A stretch of DNA of 60,000 nucleotides from Cristatella mucedo (taxonomy: Eukaryota; Bryozoa; Phylactolaemata; Cristatellidae). The notes under the pieces were generated by a model that saw only the letters and a list, made by a program, of their open reading frames with translations, ran no database searches and was not told the origin of the DNA. A program made the position numbers and the translations under genes. The DNA lies in assembly GCA_009760855.2 (NCBI GenBank), contig WPIO01000035.1, forward strand, positions 1,274,501 to 1,334,500. The letters are read 5' to 3'. Shown in pieces: positions 1 to 13,600 of the stretch; positions within the stretch are counted from its first letter, which is position 1, and every line of letters starts with the position of its first letter.

Positions 1-3000
1 ATACACTTATTTTACAATATAATTCGGTTTTTGAGCAACTACAGCAGCACTATTTAATATGCTTGCATAGTTCCAAAAAGTAATCTAGGCTTCTTAGTAA
101 AAGCCTTTAAACGGTTACATAGATTTACAAGTGCATCAGCTCTGAAATTTTGTATGCAGTTGTTCTCAATCAATATATTCTAATCTACTGCTCAAAAAAC
201 AGCTTTTGCTGAAAAATACCCCCAACCCGTTTTCTATATTCAGCACCACTGATTTTGTTTATTCAGAAATGGTTCTTGTTGTAAAGCTATACATTCTTCT
301 TTTCCATGCTCATTAACTGCACGACAGCATCAGTTGGGGGCACCTTGCCATTCAAAAACGTTCTTATGTCACATTAAGAAATACAGATAGGGCCATTATA
401 TTAGCACGTGGTCATTGATGTTGGTAAGCAGTCACTTTATATGGCTGTCAAAGCGGGTTGCTCTAAGTTAAAGCAACCACCTGTACCTTTAGATAGTACT
501 ACAATCTGATCTAAAAAAATTGACGCAACTATTAGCAGATGCCAATTAAAGACATTTCTTTCAGTGAATTAATTACTTTGCAATCATTGAAAATGTAAAG
601 GAAACTCAGAATTATTACCATGATCTGTAAATTGAAAATGCCGTTCTATCCAGGCCATCAGTCGCGGGACTTATCAAAATTTGGCCCAGGTCAGACTCTG
701 GATTACCGCCACTACTCTATCAATTGAGCTATCGAGACTCGATTATTTTGCTCCAAGCACAGAACTTGAAGCTTTAGCCCTTAAGTGACTAGCTACAGTG
801 ACTAGTTACGTGACCGTACTATCGAATTGCATGCAAATTTTTGTAAAGCTAGCCTCGAACGCTCACACATACACAAACACGCGAACACTTTTACTTTGGG
901 CTTTCTTCTTTCCTTGCCCTCCCCCATTGTAGAGCCTATATGCCAGGCATCTAGGTCCATTTGCTGGGCCAAAAGTTTTCTTTGTTTGACAAAAGAAGCA
1001 CTTGGTACAGGCTTCTAGTCGATGGTTATCGGGTCAGTCTCGCACTACCTAACCTTAGGCCTGGTCGCTGAGCAAACTACTAACGGACAGCACTGAACTT
1101 TCATCATGGATGTCTGATAGAAAACGCCGATCAAACAAAGCTCAAGGAAACAAATTACTGCTGCTAGACTACACGACCGCCCACTTAAATGCATCTGCCA
1201 TGCTTTATTGCATATGTAGTCTGATAGAAGCAAGAGAATATTTCGCTAAGGAATCGGCTGCATGTAAACCAGCGTAATGCTGAGACATTAAACTGCAATA
1301 AACGTTCGCTCTTCATTACTAAACAGGCACAGCCGTTTTCTGGACCACCTCTTAACGTAACTGGCCCACTATATTCTGCATTGCTATTACTCTTAGTTGG
1401 TTGGCAATTGCAGCGGCATTAATTGGGTTTCCAGCACTTTCATCACGCATCGTCGGGAATTATTTAACTGTAATCACCCTGACGTTCCTATCGCTCAAAG
1501 TCTCGCCCAAGTCTCTGCTAGCTGTCGAAGCTCTGTAAGAGTGGTAGACTGGAAAACTCCCGAAACCATCGGCTGTCCGTCTCCATCAAGTCTAATTTGA
1601 AGGTCCGTTTGAAAACGACTTCAAACTTTACTAAATGTATTGCCTTGCCCGGCGCCGACTTAAGAAGCAACAAGCATGGCAACACGGAAGATGCTCGACA
1701 GCCGTGGCTGACCTATGGCAACTATTATGTTCACAAATGTAATGGCTGCCCCTGCAGCCAGACGCAGCATCTCTCATCCAATAAGCCAGGCAGCTCTATG
1801 CGTTCACTATTTCATGCCCAAGACGAAACGGTAGCAGCGATCGGCGGCTTTCAGAGGGAGGGCGCGGAGGATATCTCATAATTCGCATTTGCGATGCAAG
1901 AAGAAACCACATACGCAAGAAGAGTTCCCATCTGTAGGTCCAGCAGCCGACTGCAAGCAAGTGTGTCTCCGTCTGTAATTCGACAAGGCCAAGCCAGTCA
2001 CTCAAAGCAAAGAAGCAGGTTTAAGCATGCCTTCCCTTGCCTAAAGTCTCCGTCTCGCGCAAATAGAAATAAAGTGAGAAGCATAGCTGAGTAAAGAGGG
2101 AGTCAAGGCTACTGTAGCACAGAAGCATACTACCGTAAGAATTTGAAGTTCTAGGCCAATAAACGAAATCCTAGCTTCGTCCTCTTGGCGACTAAGCGTG
2201 TTTCAATACACGTTCAGAGAGGCTTGGCGAACTTTATGCTCAGCAGCGCAATATGACCATGCGGCGGTGCCGTTTTGACGCAGACAAAAAGTACCAGGCT
2301 CACACGAGACATAACCCACTTCCTAAAGGCAGCGTCTCCATTGACTTGCAGGTTCATGGCGCAGTTGGAATCGAGAATCGCACACCAGCGGTCCCGCGGC
2401 AGTACAGACTGAGCACAGACACGTTCTATATAGGCTAAGGTTTATAATAGCACTTGATATCCCACCAATCGTCTGCTCAGTATAAATTCTGGGGTATATC
2501 TCAGTATTTATATAATTAATTGTCGCTAACGACAAGGCACCGCATGTGTTCACGTGACTGACTCGGTTAACACCTACTCGTCCGCTACTGGCCTTCCTAG
2601 CTAAAGTTGGAGCGCATCGTTCTTGACGGTTCTGTCTAATGATTATAATCCGGAGCTTGACCGCGAGTCAACGCCATTAAATTACGGTGTTAATGTCTGT
2701 AAAAAGCCATGTGAGTCGAGACAATGACCGCGCTGTACATACAGACCGCTAGTAAGCACCAACTTACGTAAAGGGTTAGGGTTTCGAGAAATACATTTAA
2801 TATCTCGGCTTATTGTAATCCGATCCACGTGAATTTTGGGATAAGCGCGTGGTTTCACTTCGAGATTGGTCGTTTCCTAGTAGTGTTTCCCATTCTTAAG
2901 CCTCACTACCACTATCCTGTCTTTAAATGGTAGTTACTTGACAAAAACAACAGACTACAAGTCGACTGTAAATCGCTTTATGCTACAAGTCGACATTTAA

Positions 3001-3690
3001 TTGTGAACACAAGTGATTTAAAAAGGTAATCAAAGTTATCAATAAGAGTGTGCGAATTCATCCGTGAAATTTTCTTCATATCTGCATTTAGATTCTTGTA
3101 AACTTGCAGGACTGCAAACAATTAGCATTGCATATCTCAAGCCCCACACTAACGATTGTGCTTAAATACCGACTATTCCTGAACATATTTTTTTCATTGC
3201 ATATTACAACCTTCTAATAATTCAAGTATTGCAGATGTTTACTTGGGATAGGCTAAAGTGACAGAAGAGCTTGAATAGGTTCTGAGGTGCTATCACAGAG
3301 GCCATTGGCTAGCAACAAGCAGACAGTTAACCTCTCTGCCGAAGAGCAGTTAATGAAGCCGAAGAATACATCAGTGTATAATGTGAAGCACGATTGAATC
3401 ATTCAGATGCCAGCACTTACCGAGAAAATCTGCCAGGTCCAGCAACGACATAGCCTTATAGCTGACAAGCAAAGCCAATAAGTCGAGGTGGGTATCGTGA
3501 GCATGAGAGGGCAAGCCACTGCCAGATGGCTAAGCAGCTGCTTTAATGGTCGAAGCTAGGCATATGACTAATACCGTTGATGTAGGTCTAGCCTCCAACA
3601 TTGAGGACTCAGCAGCACGGACACAAGGCCTAAAATTAAGGTCGCCGTGTAAAGGAATACAATCGACTTCGCACCCTTGCCATAGTCTCT
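1..3690. other. Non-coding DNA downstream of SYF2
   Basis: No open frame here looks like a known protein; all are short and lack coding character. A small relic of the LINE-B repeat lies at about 2040-2130. The rest is AT-leaning unique-looking DNA in which I see nothing definite. Confidence 0.6.
2040..2130 (-). repeat. LINE-B repeat fragment
   Basis: The stretch around the exact word aaagtgagaag and catagctgag parallels the same part of the copies at 41.7 kb and 48.6 kb. Short and diverged. Confidence 0.4.
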
Positions 3691-3699
3691 ACATATGGG

Positions 3700-3835
3700 G
3701 TTTGGTCCAGCGGTCAAGGTGCTCGCCCCGACCAAGGTCTGGCTGAGGTCGTGGGCTCGAGCCCCAAGGCATATGTGAAGCACCTGAATAGTGATTAAGT
3801 TCTCTTAGGGCGCTATACAAATGAACTACATTTAA
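3700..3835 (+). mobile_element. tRNA-headed SINE-like element with LINE-like tail
   Basis: An A-box-like start (tggtccagcggtcaagg) and B-box-like gtcgtgggctcgagcccc resemble an RNA polymerase III promoter. The following gattaagttctcttagggcg and ctatacaaatgaac parallel the 3' end of the LINE-A copies (gattgagttctctgagggcg). The cloverleaf is incomplete, so this is a SINE or tRNA pseudogene rather than a tRNA gene. Confidence 0.5.
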
Positions 3836-4118
3836 CCTGTACGAATGGTCATTTGCAGCCCCAGCATATTCTTATAAGCAGAGTCAACTGTAATAAGAAC
3901 ACTGGCAATTTAAATGTCTCAGATACATTATGCAGAGGTAAGCAAAATGTGACCGTGAATGTGAGAGTGAGCAGAAGTAAACCGTGTGAAAGGGCTGTAT
4001 AATCCTTTAATGGGCCTCTCGTGCCTCAAAAATTCCGTGCTTAGCAAGGCCAGCAGGCGGCACAATACTAAGTCTCTGCACCTAAAATGATAATCAGGTG
4101 CACTTACAGAGCAATATA

Positions 4119-4124
4119 TTTATT
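4119..4124 (-). terminator. Candidate SYF2 polyadenylation signal AATAAA
   Basis: Reading the minus strand downstream of the SYF2 stop, AATAAA occurs about 390 bases after the TGA, beyond the long AT/GA simple-sequence tract. It is the first canonical hexamer I noticed. Use is inferred only. Confidence 0.35.
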
Positions 4125-4259
4125 ACTGTGAGACATATATGGTAATAATAGACCAACGTTGGTGTCATGCAGACCATGGTAAGCAAATCAGCAACACCTA
4201 CAGATAAGTTTTCATAGACGAATACACGTGACATGCACAACTACAACTACAAGTGCAAA

Positions 4260-4446
<187 letters not shown>

Positions 4447-4514
4447 TCGAATACATTTGTTTGCCAGGTACCGCAAGAATAGGGAAAGGTAAACAGTACA
4501 TCTGTATTTCAGCC

Positions 4515-4680
4515 TCATACAGCTGTGCCTCTCTCGAGGTTCTGCTTGATTTCTGTGGTATATTTTCCGTAAAACCGTTCGAGCTTCTTGTTGAATTTCG
4601 CGTTACTCGTATTAATGTAGTCGATGTCTCCATCATCATCAACGGTACGTCGCCGACTGTATTTGGATCGCTTTTGAGAC
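4515..4680 (-). CDS. SYF2: SYF2 terminal coding exon 7
   Basis: Fifty-four codons plus TGA. It carries the C-terminal family signature [22 protein letters not shown] and [12 protein letters not shown]. It follows a 104-bp intron, the only short intron in the gene. Acceptor CTTTTTAG. Confidence 0.96.
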
Positions 4681-7600
4681 CTAAAAAGAAGATTGCTCAG
4701 TATCACTTGCCATTTCATCGAACAGGAGTGAGGCCTAAACTGACAGCCCTCTTTCAACCAACTGCCTCGGTCTAGACAGCTTACTGTTTCTCGAGATCCT
4801 GCACCAAATTGTCGACGGCTTCTTTAGAATCCTTTTGCGTCTCAAGGCCAAGCGTGTCGACAGAGGGGTAGAATGCATCCCCACTACAACCACAATGTAT
4901 ACAATGCAGCAATGAGTTGTATGATCTTTTTTAAACCAGCAATACTGCGAGTCAGTGATCAAGATTTCTATATAGTAAAGTCATGGTAGGGCCCTGATTC
5001 GGTTCTTGCTGTTTCATCAATGACACTTTGATGACATTCGCAAATTAGCATGTTATGCCGGTCGACATTTAAATCGTTACTGATTTAAAAGTCCCTAATC
5101 AGTAGCATCTAAGTGTGCTGAACCAAATATAACTAACATTTTTATTGGCTCTCTTTTTGAAGATATTTCATTTATAATAATAATAATGATTCACTTGATA
5201 AAGTGCCCTCAGAGAACTTAATCTCTATTTAGTTCATTTTCTATATTTCACCGTGTAAATTTATGCAGCAGGTCTGTAATAACATTCTAAATAAGCCTAG
5301 ATCTATGTAATATTGCATCACATTGCATAATACCATAATGCACATATAATCCAGGGTCAATTGCATCATTTTCTGATGCAATGCATTCCTACTGCCAGGC
5401 AGCTGCTGCAGTAAGCTGAAGTCATAAAGCTCAGTCGTCATAAAGCACAGTCGGAAAGGTATTTCAGATTTTGTGCAAGACATTTTAAGCGACAGTTACA
5501 TGAAACTGTTATCAATTTATAAATTGAGGTACAATACAGAACAGTAATGCCTTGAAAGTGTGTTAATACCTTGGACAATATTTGTTATATTTGAAGGGAA
5601 GTGGCGTTAGCCAACCAGAAGAAAAGTATCACATCTTAAATAAAGAAAGCATGTCCATCTTTACTTCGGATGCAAGGTTGGTGACCAAGACCAACCATAG
5701 GTCACCCATATATGCTGTGCTACATGTACAACACAGCTTTCACAGTGGGAGAATGGCAAAAGACTATCAATGCTGTCAGCAGTCCCCATGGTGTGGAAAG
5801 CGCCAAGCAATCACATTAATGACTGTCACATCTGCTTGGTTCCTCCTCTTTCCGGCAGAAAAACGAAGTAAGAATAGTCGAAAATAGCCTACCCTAACAT
5901 TCTGTCTGCATTGAGACCAGTTCAACGTGGCGAGGGACTTTCCACGGTAGTGCATCATCAACCCCAAATAAAAAAACACAGGAAGAACTAAATGACCCAG
6001 TTCGTGATTTGGACATCCAAAAACAAGGCAGAGTTGCTAGGATCAAGACACCAACACTTGAATCTTCTCGAATATGTCACAATTTCTTAATATCGAAAGC
6101 GCCACCAGCACGTGAAGCCATAGTCAAGTCTGCCTGCTTTCAGCTACATAACATTGCTAAAATTCAGGCTTGTTTAGACAAGGATACCGAATCTAAATTA
6201 GTCCTTGCATTTGCGTCATCCCGTCTTGACTTCTGTAACTCACTGCTGCTGGTCTACCGTCCTGTCCAATCAGACGCTTATAGCTGGTGCAAAACTCTGC
6301 AGCTAGGCTTGTCTGTCGTGAGCAGCGCAGTTGCCAAATCACACCACTTCCCGCCGACCTACACTGGCTCACAGTCAAGCAACAGATCGCCAATTAAGGT
6401 TTTGTTGCCCACTTTTAAGTCCCTTCATTCTTTGGCTCCAGCCTGCCTATCAGATCTACTGCCCCACCAGGGTAAGCATCGTTCCACCCGCATTTCGGAA
6501 TTTAACTGTTGACTCATACCTCGCACAAATCTCAAATCCTTTGAAGACCGTGCCTTTAGTTCATATGCTCCCAAAGCCTGGAGCTTACTCCCGACTTTCG
6601 TCACAACATCCCCTGACTTGACCGCATTTAAAAAGAAATTAAAACACATATTTATGATATCATTTAGTGGGTGCCTGTGATTCGTCCTTCATGTGCCTAT
6701 GCGTGCTGACACTGCATGCTGCCACCAACCACACTTGCATGCTGACCATGTGCAGGTCCCCTAGGTGCTATATCATATGTGTTATTATTATTAATCATGA
6801 CCCACAAGATTGGAGACTATAACAATAATAATAATGCACGTGATAAAGCGCCCTCAGAGAACTCAATCTCTTTCTAGGCGCTTTACATTTGCTTCAAAGG
6901 GAAATGCAATTGAATGGTGAGTAACATCATGCTTGATAAACAACATGAATAACATGGTTAGGGGTGAAATGCACAGGATCAGCATGCAAATATGGCAGCA
7001 CGCAGTGTCAGCACACATAAGCACATGAAGGACGAATCACAGGGACCCACTAAATGCTGTCCTAAATAGGTGTGTTTTAAGTTCTTTTTAAATGTGGTCA
7101 AGTCAAGGGATGTTCTGATGCAAGTCGGGAGGGAGTTCCAGGCTTCGGGAGCATACGAACTAAATGCAAGGTCTCCAAAGGATTTGAGGTTTGTGCGAGG
7201 TTTTGATAGACTGTTGGATTCAGAAAAGCGGGTGGTACGATGCTTGGCCTGATGGGGGAGTATGTCGGAGAGATAGGCTGGAGCCATAGAATGAAGGGAC
7301 CTAAAAGTGAGCGACAAAACCTTGAAGTCAATCCGTTGCTTGACTGGTAGCCAGTGCAGGTCGGCGAGAAGTGGAGTAATATGGCAACTGCGACACTCAC
7401 GACAGACAAGCCAAGCTGCAGAGTTTTGCACCAGCTGTAATCGCCTGATTATTTGCGGACTCTTCGAAAACTACTCTTAAGGTTGTGCCTTTGCACAAGG
7501 GAAACCGTCTTTAATCTATTCTAGTAGCGCATGTTGTCCACATTAAAGAGACATAGGACAACTTAAAGCAGCTACTGAATTCCATTGAGTATAACAAGTA

Positions 7601-10600
7601 CAACTGGCACCTCTGCCGTGATTTGAAGGTAGTTGCCATTTAATGGGACTTCAGCAGAGATGAACAAAATAGACGTGTTTCTTATGTGAGTGGGATAGCC
7701 AAGCAAGGGAACTGCACTACATGTAGAAGGAATGGACTACATGTAGAAAGAACGAACTTGCATACCAAATGTAGCATTTCGAGAAGAATATTCAGCACCT
7801 AGCTCAGGTCGAGGCTCGCAAAATCTTGCTACCATCCTTTCACATCAAACTAGGTTTGATGAAGAGCTTTGTGAAAGCCATGGACTGGGCTTGGTCAGTT
7901 TTCCTATGCCTGCATGCAAAATTCCTTCGACTCACAAAAGCAAAGATTAGAGAGGGAGTTTCGTGGGTCCTCAGATTCGAGAGCTCTTCAAAGATGACCG
8001 GTTCAACAACTTGCTGCAGAGTGATGCAAAACGAGCATGGAATGCTTTTCGCCTAGCATCTACAAACCTTCTCGGGAATACCAGGGCAAAAAACTACACG
8101 GAACTAGTAAACTATGTGCTGGTGAAGTATCAGAGACTTGGCTGCAATAAGTCTCTAATGATACACTTCCTTCACTCCTATTCGGATTTCTTCCTGACAA
8201 CAGTGGTATGGTTAATAATGAACATGGCAAACGTTTTCATAACGATATCGCAACGGAACAAAGATATAAGGGAAAATGGTCCACTAGAATGCTGGCTGAC
8301 TACTGCTGGACATTCCCTAGAGATGCCCCCTAACAGCTGTACAAGAGCCAGGCAAAGAAATCTAAGTATTCTATGCCTTCATTTTTTTTACAGGTATTAA
8401 CAGTAGGCCGATTACTATTGACATGCATTTCGTGATGTGAACATTAATTTATTGCAGATTACAAACAATAGAGCATATTTTGGAGTTTGAAAGTCATATT
8501 CGTGTCGAGCAAATACAAATTGATGAGAAATGACTTAATTTTATTTCAGTAACATGAATTTTGTAAAAATTTGCCGACGAGTGTTATCAGAACTGGAAAA
8601 GCACAGCTGCTCGAAAGCGATCTGGCATTGACCGACCATAAGACAGCCAGAGCAATCTGCATACCTTGGTTTAGCTCACTAATCCACAAAACAAAGATGG
8701 TGTTGAGTTCATGGGTACAAAAACAAGCAAGGCATATGAGAATTATAGCACAATGCACCCCAAGAAAGGTTCTCAGCTGAATAATAATACCAGCTATTGT
8801 TAAATATAGTACCAACTATAAGTCAAGTGTTGTAAGGTGAGCCGTTGACTTCGATCGCATGGGCAAAGCATTGCTCAAGAAATGCTGGGACTGCACGATC
8901 ATAGGCTTTTCAAGAAGCACGTTTAATCACAACAGCTATGTACTGATCTTGTGAAAAATCGTTAACCAGATATAGAGTAATATAAGAGATACATATAGAT
9001 ATAGATATAGAGATAATGCAAGCCAGAGCACTTCCTTCGGCCAGGAATGCAATTAGGCTTCTGGTGCCAAAGGCGACTTAAATAAATACTTTCCAATTCC
9101 AGCTGGCACGTGCATTCCTAGCAAAAGCCCACATGACAAGACACTGAAAGGCTGAGAGCCCTATTAAATGCAGTTTAAATCATTCGGTCATAATCTGAAG
9201 AAGCAGAGTATTCGATCTGAAATACCAGTACAATGCACACACAAAAATAATGCAGGCTGTCAGTAAGGCTCCAAAGATTGATATAACTGAACCTAAGCAT
9301 ACATATAGTCAAAATAATTAAAAACACACGTGACTTACAGCTTGGCTTTTCTCTCCTCATAATCTGTTAAATCGGCCTTGATCGTCTTTGTCAATCGATT
9401 ATATTGCCGAATCGTCATGTCTTCATAAGCTACAAACAAGCCAAATATTACTCTTGCTGCCTTTGAGAACGCTAAGGTAGCAACACTACACACGTGGAAT
9501 TAATCACATTAAGACTGCGTTCAGAAGTCCCAACCGCCCCCTTTAAATTAAGACAATGCTCACGATGGTACTTGGCATGTCACCTAGTTACAATGGTGCC
9601 ATATGCTAACTGCAACGGCCAGGCTTTACAAACGTGAATGCAAAACGTTGATAGGGTTGCGGTCTCCAGTGAGGTATACGATTGTTATAGTATTCAGTCA
9701 CTAACGAGTGTGTACTTAACTGGGTGCACAGCTCAAGCAGGCATCGAGAGCTCACAGCACACCATGCTCTTAAAGGAAAACCAAAAACGAATGGATAATC
9801 CAACCTCTACAGAAGAAGGCTGCTGAAACAAAGGGGAAGCCGGATTGCAGCACAACCGTTACCACTTCCTATCCAGCAAATGCAAGGTGCCCAGAAAGAC
9901 ATTTAGCACTCTCTGGACACTATTAAAAAATGTCTCATTATAACTACTATTAGAAGCCGAGGAACACCGTGGTGTTGGAGGCATATGAGCTCAAATTATG
10001 GCATTAATTCCATCTAGCACATTACTATACAATACAACACAAATTTGTAGGATCTGCACTAGGCAGGTTTGTAAGCTATCGGTCCTGTGGCAAACGGCCT
10101 TTGGTTGGTCCGTAAATTAAGGGGAAATATCAAGTAAGTATTTACACAACAGGTCCGGCAATCAAATATGCGTTAAGGGTACCTTTCAAAAGACACATAT
10201 GTTTAGAAATGGGGTCAGAAGTTCTGAAGACTTCCAAATAAAAAAAAATGATCATGCAAACAATTTCTAACCAGGATTTAAATCGGAAGCAAAATAGCTG
10301 CAAATAATTTATCGATCTCTGCATCATATGAATTGTATCCCGACTTGCTGAATCTTGGTAGATCGAGATACATGCATGAAGCTTGTTGAAGTGCATAAGC
10401 TAGCAAAATGTATGCGTACTGTACGCTTAACTTTCAGTATAGCTTGATGCCTTTTACATGCCCCAAATCAGCTAATACTTTACATATCAGAAAGAAATTT
10501 AAAGTCCAAGTTCAGCTCTGCTTGTATGACAACAGGTTAGATTATTTCTTATTTCGATCGATAAGTTTTGCTCTACATGTCATCAAATGTCTCGGAGCTT

Positions 10601-13600
10601 TATTTTTTGAAATCACGGGACCGTGCAGCAGTTCGTACAAAAGGTGTAGAGCAATTAGCACACCATCTGGTAATGGCAACGTTAGGGTATCCTTTTTAAG
10701 TTGCTGTTTCGCCCTAAGCACCCTGCCATATAAGGCATTAATAAATAGGAGTGAAGTTTGCTTACCACTAGGGCCTGTGTGTGTAGCTCTCAAGGTCTAG
10801 CATCCACGACACTTGTCACTTGATGGGGTGGAGTTTAGAAGGTGAACACAGCAGTCCAATTCGGTGGTATTGTACACAGTGATTTTTTGTTAGTTTTGTA
10901 CTTCCGATATCCATTCCAGAACAAAAATAACAGAATGTGCACCTGGATGCACAAGTTGGAAGAAACCCTTCCACTGACAAATTTAATCAAAGAGTCACAT
11001 CTATAACCTAATGTTTTCTCATTCTTTCATCTCGTTCACTTCTCTCTCTTTAAGAAAAGCACTAACACTTGTAACACTGACTTTAAAAGAGACCCATTAC
11101 AACAACAGCTCATTTTTAAGGATATGAAAAAACCTTGAAGAAATTTAACAGGCTTTGGTCCACAGTGGCTAGGCACAGCTATCTCTCCATGTGATCTCGT
11201 GTCAAGCACGGGACAAGGGGTTCTATGCATGGCAGTAAAGCTCATATTATACGAACAGCAAAGGGCAAGACTTCAAAGGACGAGAACACAAGGCAAGAAA
11301 GCAGAGCTTGCTGAAGATAACTTTTTCGAGGCATCGACCTTAATGGTGCACACAAAGCCATTACTTCTCCAGCCCTTTGTATAGGGGCAACCTATAAGAG
11401 CGTAGGTGAGCACATTGCTGCTAGTGGGCCGATGTGAGAAAAGTTGTAATGAAAGCACTTCTGCCAGTAAATTCAACTAGCCACTACTCCAGCTTATAGA
11501 AGCGATACCGCAATGGCAGACATATACGGATGACATAGAGAACTGATAAAACCTGTGATAGGCCTGAAGACTGATTGCAAAACCACTATTCTAAGAAATT
11601 ACCCAATCAAACACGAACATGTTTACTTGCTTTAACAGCTTGAAACCCTGCTTGGGACTCAGTATTCACAGAGAAGAGGCTGGTTCACAATACAGCACAT
11701 AGAGAACATAGTAAATCTGCTAGCAATAGCCTCCATGCTTTGTAATTAATGAAGCTCCATGCAGGATTCTTGTATTGGAGACTATCTCTACATGCTGACC
11801 TCTGATGCGGTTACATTTCAACTTTCGCCTTAAGCTCAGCTTTATCTCCAAACTTACCTCCACTTAGCCAACTGACGACTGTCAGTAAGTTTCCAAGCAA
11901 TTCACATAGCTTAGCACTAATAAATTCTTATGCGAATATCGAGCTACGGCGCCTGCTCTGATGACTAGGTAGCATGAGTTCGGTTAGTGCAGGCTATGGT
12001 CAACAGCACCACATACCTCTTGGGGGCTATGGTAATGCTTTATTGATCTGTGGGGAGGGCTTTAAAGGCCGACTCCCGATTGCTCTTTCTGATTTGAAAG
12101 GATATCATGATGCGACCGAGCACTGTACAGTAACTTCAGACTGAACAGAAGCACTTTAATAGCTATTTCTCACGTTAAGCTAAATGGCTAAAGCATGTAA
12201 AGTGCACGTAATAGTGTAGTTGGCAAGTCCAGCAGCCCACACTATTGCATACATAACCATTCCACATTCAAAGCCACGGTACTACAATTGTGCCACAGCA
12301 ACCACATAAGTAAGGCTGCTGGTACTTCCAATGAAACTATCAAAAAAATTCAGTGCTTAATATTTTGCAATTAACACCAATGAAGCAATTAATGATATTA
12401 AAAAGACAGCCACGACACTCGAACTAAAATAGACTCGCATACGTGATCATGGTTAAGGAGCTTACTGGAAAATCCGACATCAGGGTTTTTCTTCCTTTTG
12501 CTTCTCCTTTCATATCGCTCAGCTTCCTCGGCACCCATCTCCAGCATCTTTGCCCTTTCGTAGTCAATGCCTGGAAGCAGAAACAAACATTTTGCAGCAG
12601 ATTCAAAACTGTCACACAGTCGTAGTAATAAGCAAGGTTTCCACATGTATAAGCAGTCAAACGACTGCTTATCTGAGGATTTGAAAAGGATGTCATGAAA
12701 AAGGATGCACGAATGGGAACTATCAAGTATATTACATTATTTTCTTGCAGCACTTACAAATTCCTGCCTAAGCTCAAATGTATCTTATGCACAAAAACCA
12801 CCTTAACCAGCCTGGGAGAGCACTGGCTTCACAGCAGACACGAGTGGAGTCAAGCATGAGTTGGCGGTGAGGTCTGCACTGTAGTGCAACCGCAATAGAC
12901 AGGCTAGCTTTGCTCAACGCAATGCACTGAGCCTGTACGATCATCGATCAGCGGGTGGGTACTTAAGGAAGGAAAATCACCGCAAAACAAATTGTGGCCT
13001 GCGGCACATCAGTTTTGGTTTCAATACAAAACCCAGTTGTAATAACTAAAGGCATATGCGCTCATTCAGGTAGTACACTGGCACTCGGCTCGAGCATGAA
13101 AGCAGTAATCTAAGCTTTAATAACCTGCTTGAGAAAGATAGAACAGATGTCTTGACAGCTCAGTCGGCCTGACATTGGTCCCATATTTGTTCCATGCTAA
13201 TACAAATATATCCTGCACTCAGTCTCATGGCAGGTGGCTTTTATTTGTCGTGCATTTCAAACAACTAGATCATAAACACTTTTGCTTGCCAGTCTTTCTC
13301 GTGGTGTCATAGGTGAAAGTAAAACCTGATGCTGCTAAAGTAAGCCTCATGTTGCTAAAAAACATCAATATGCAGACTGCACATTCATTGGTCGGTCCTA
13401 TGACTCTATCAACGATATTGATTCAATGGTACGTTTAAGAAAGAGCAGCAGCAAAAAAGTTACCAAAAAATAGCTGTGAGTACTACGCAATCGAGAATCT
13501 CGATGGTCACTGCTACCCTAGGTAATCCTGCTACAGTGCCAGTTTGTCGAGTCTGCGGGAAGCCAGCTGGGCTAATAATGACCCAAATATTGGTAGGTAG

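Noticed and set aside
690-750. tRNA-like stretch on the minus strand (gatagctcaattgatagagt)
   Set aside because: The D-arm-like part is suggestive, but no proper T-arm or acceptor pairing follows. At most a tRNA-like relic.
7963-8400. 145-residue plus-strand frame in SYF2 intron 5
   Set aside because: No recognisable family, no splice context. Left as non-coding.
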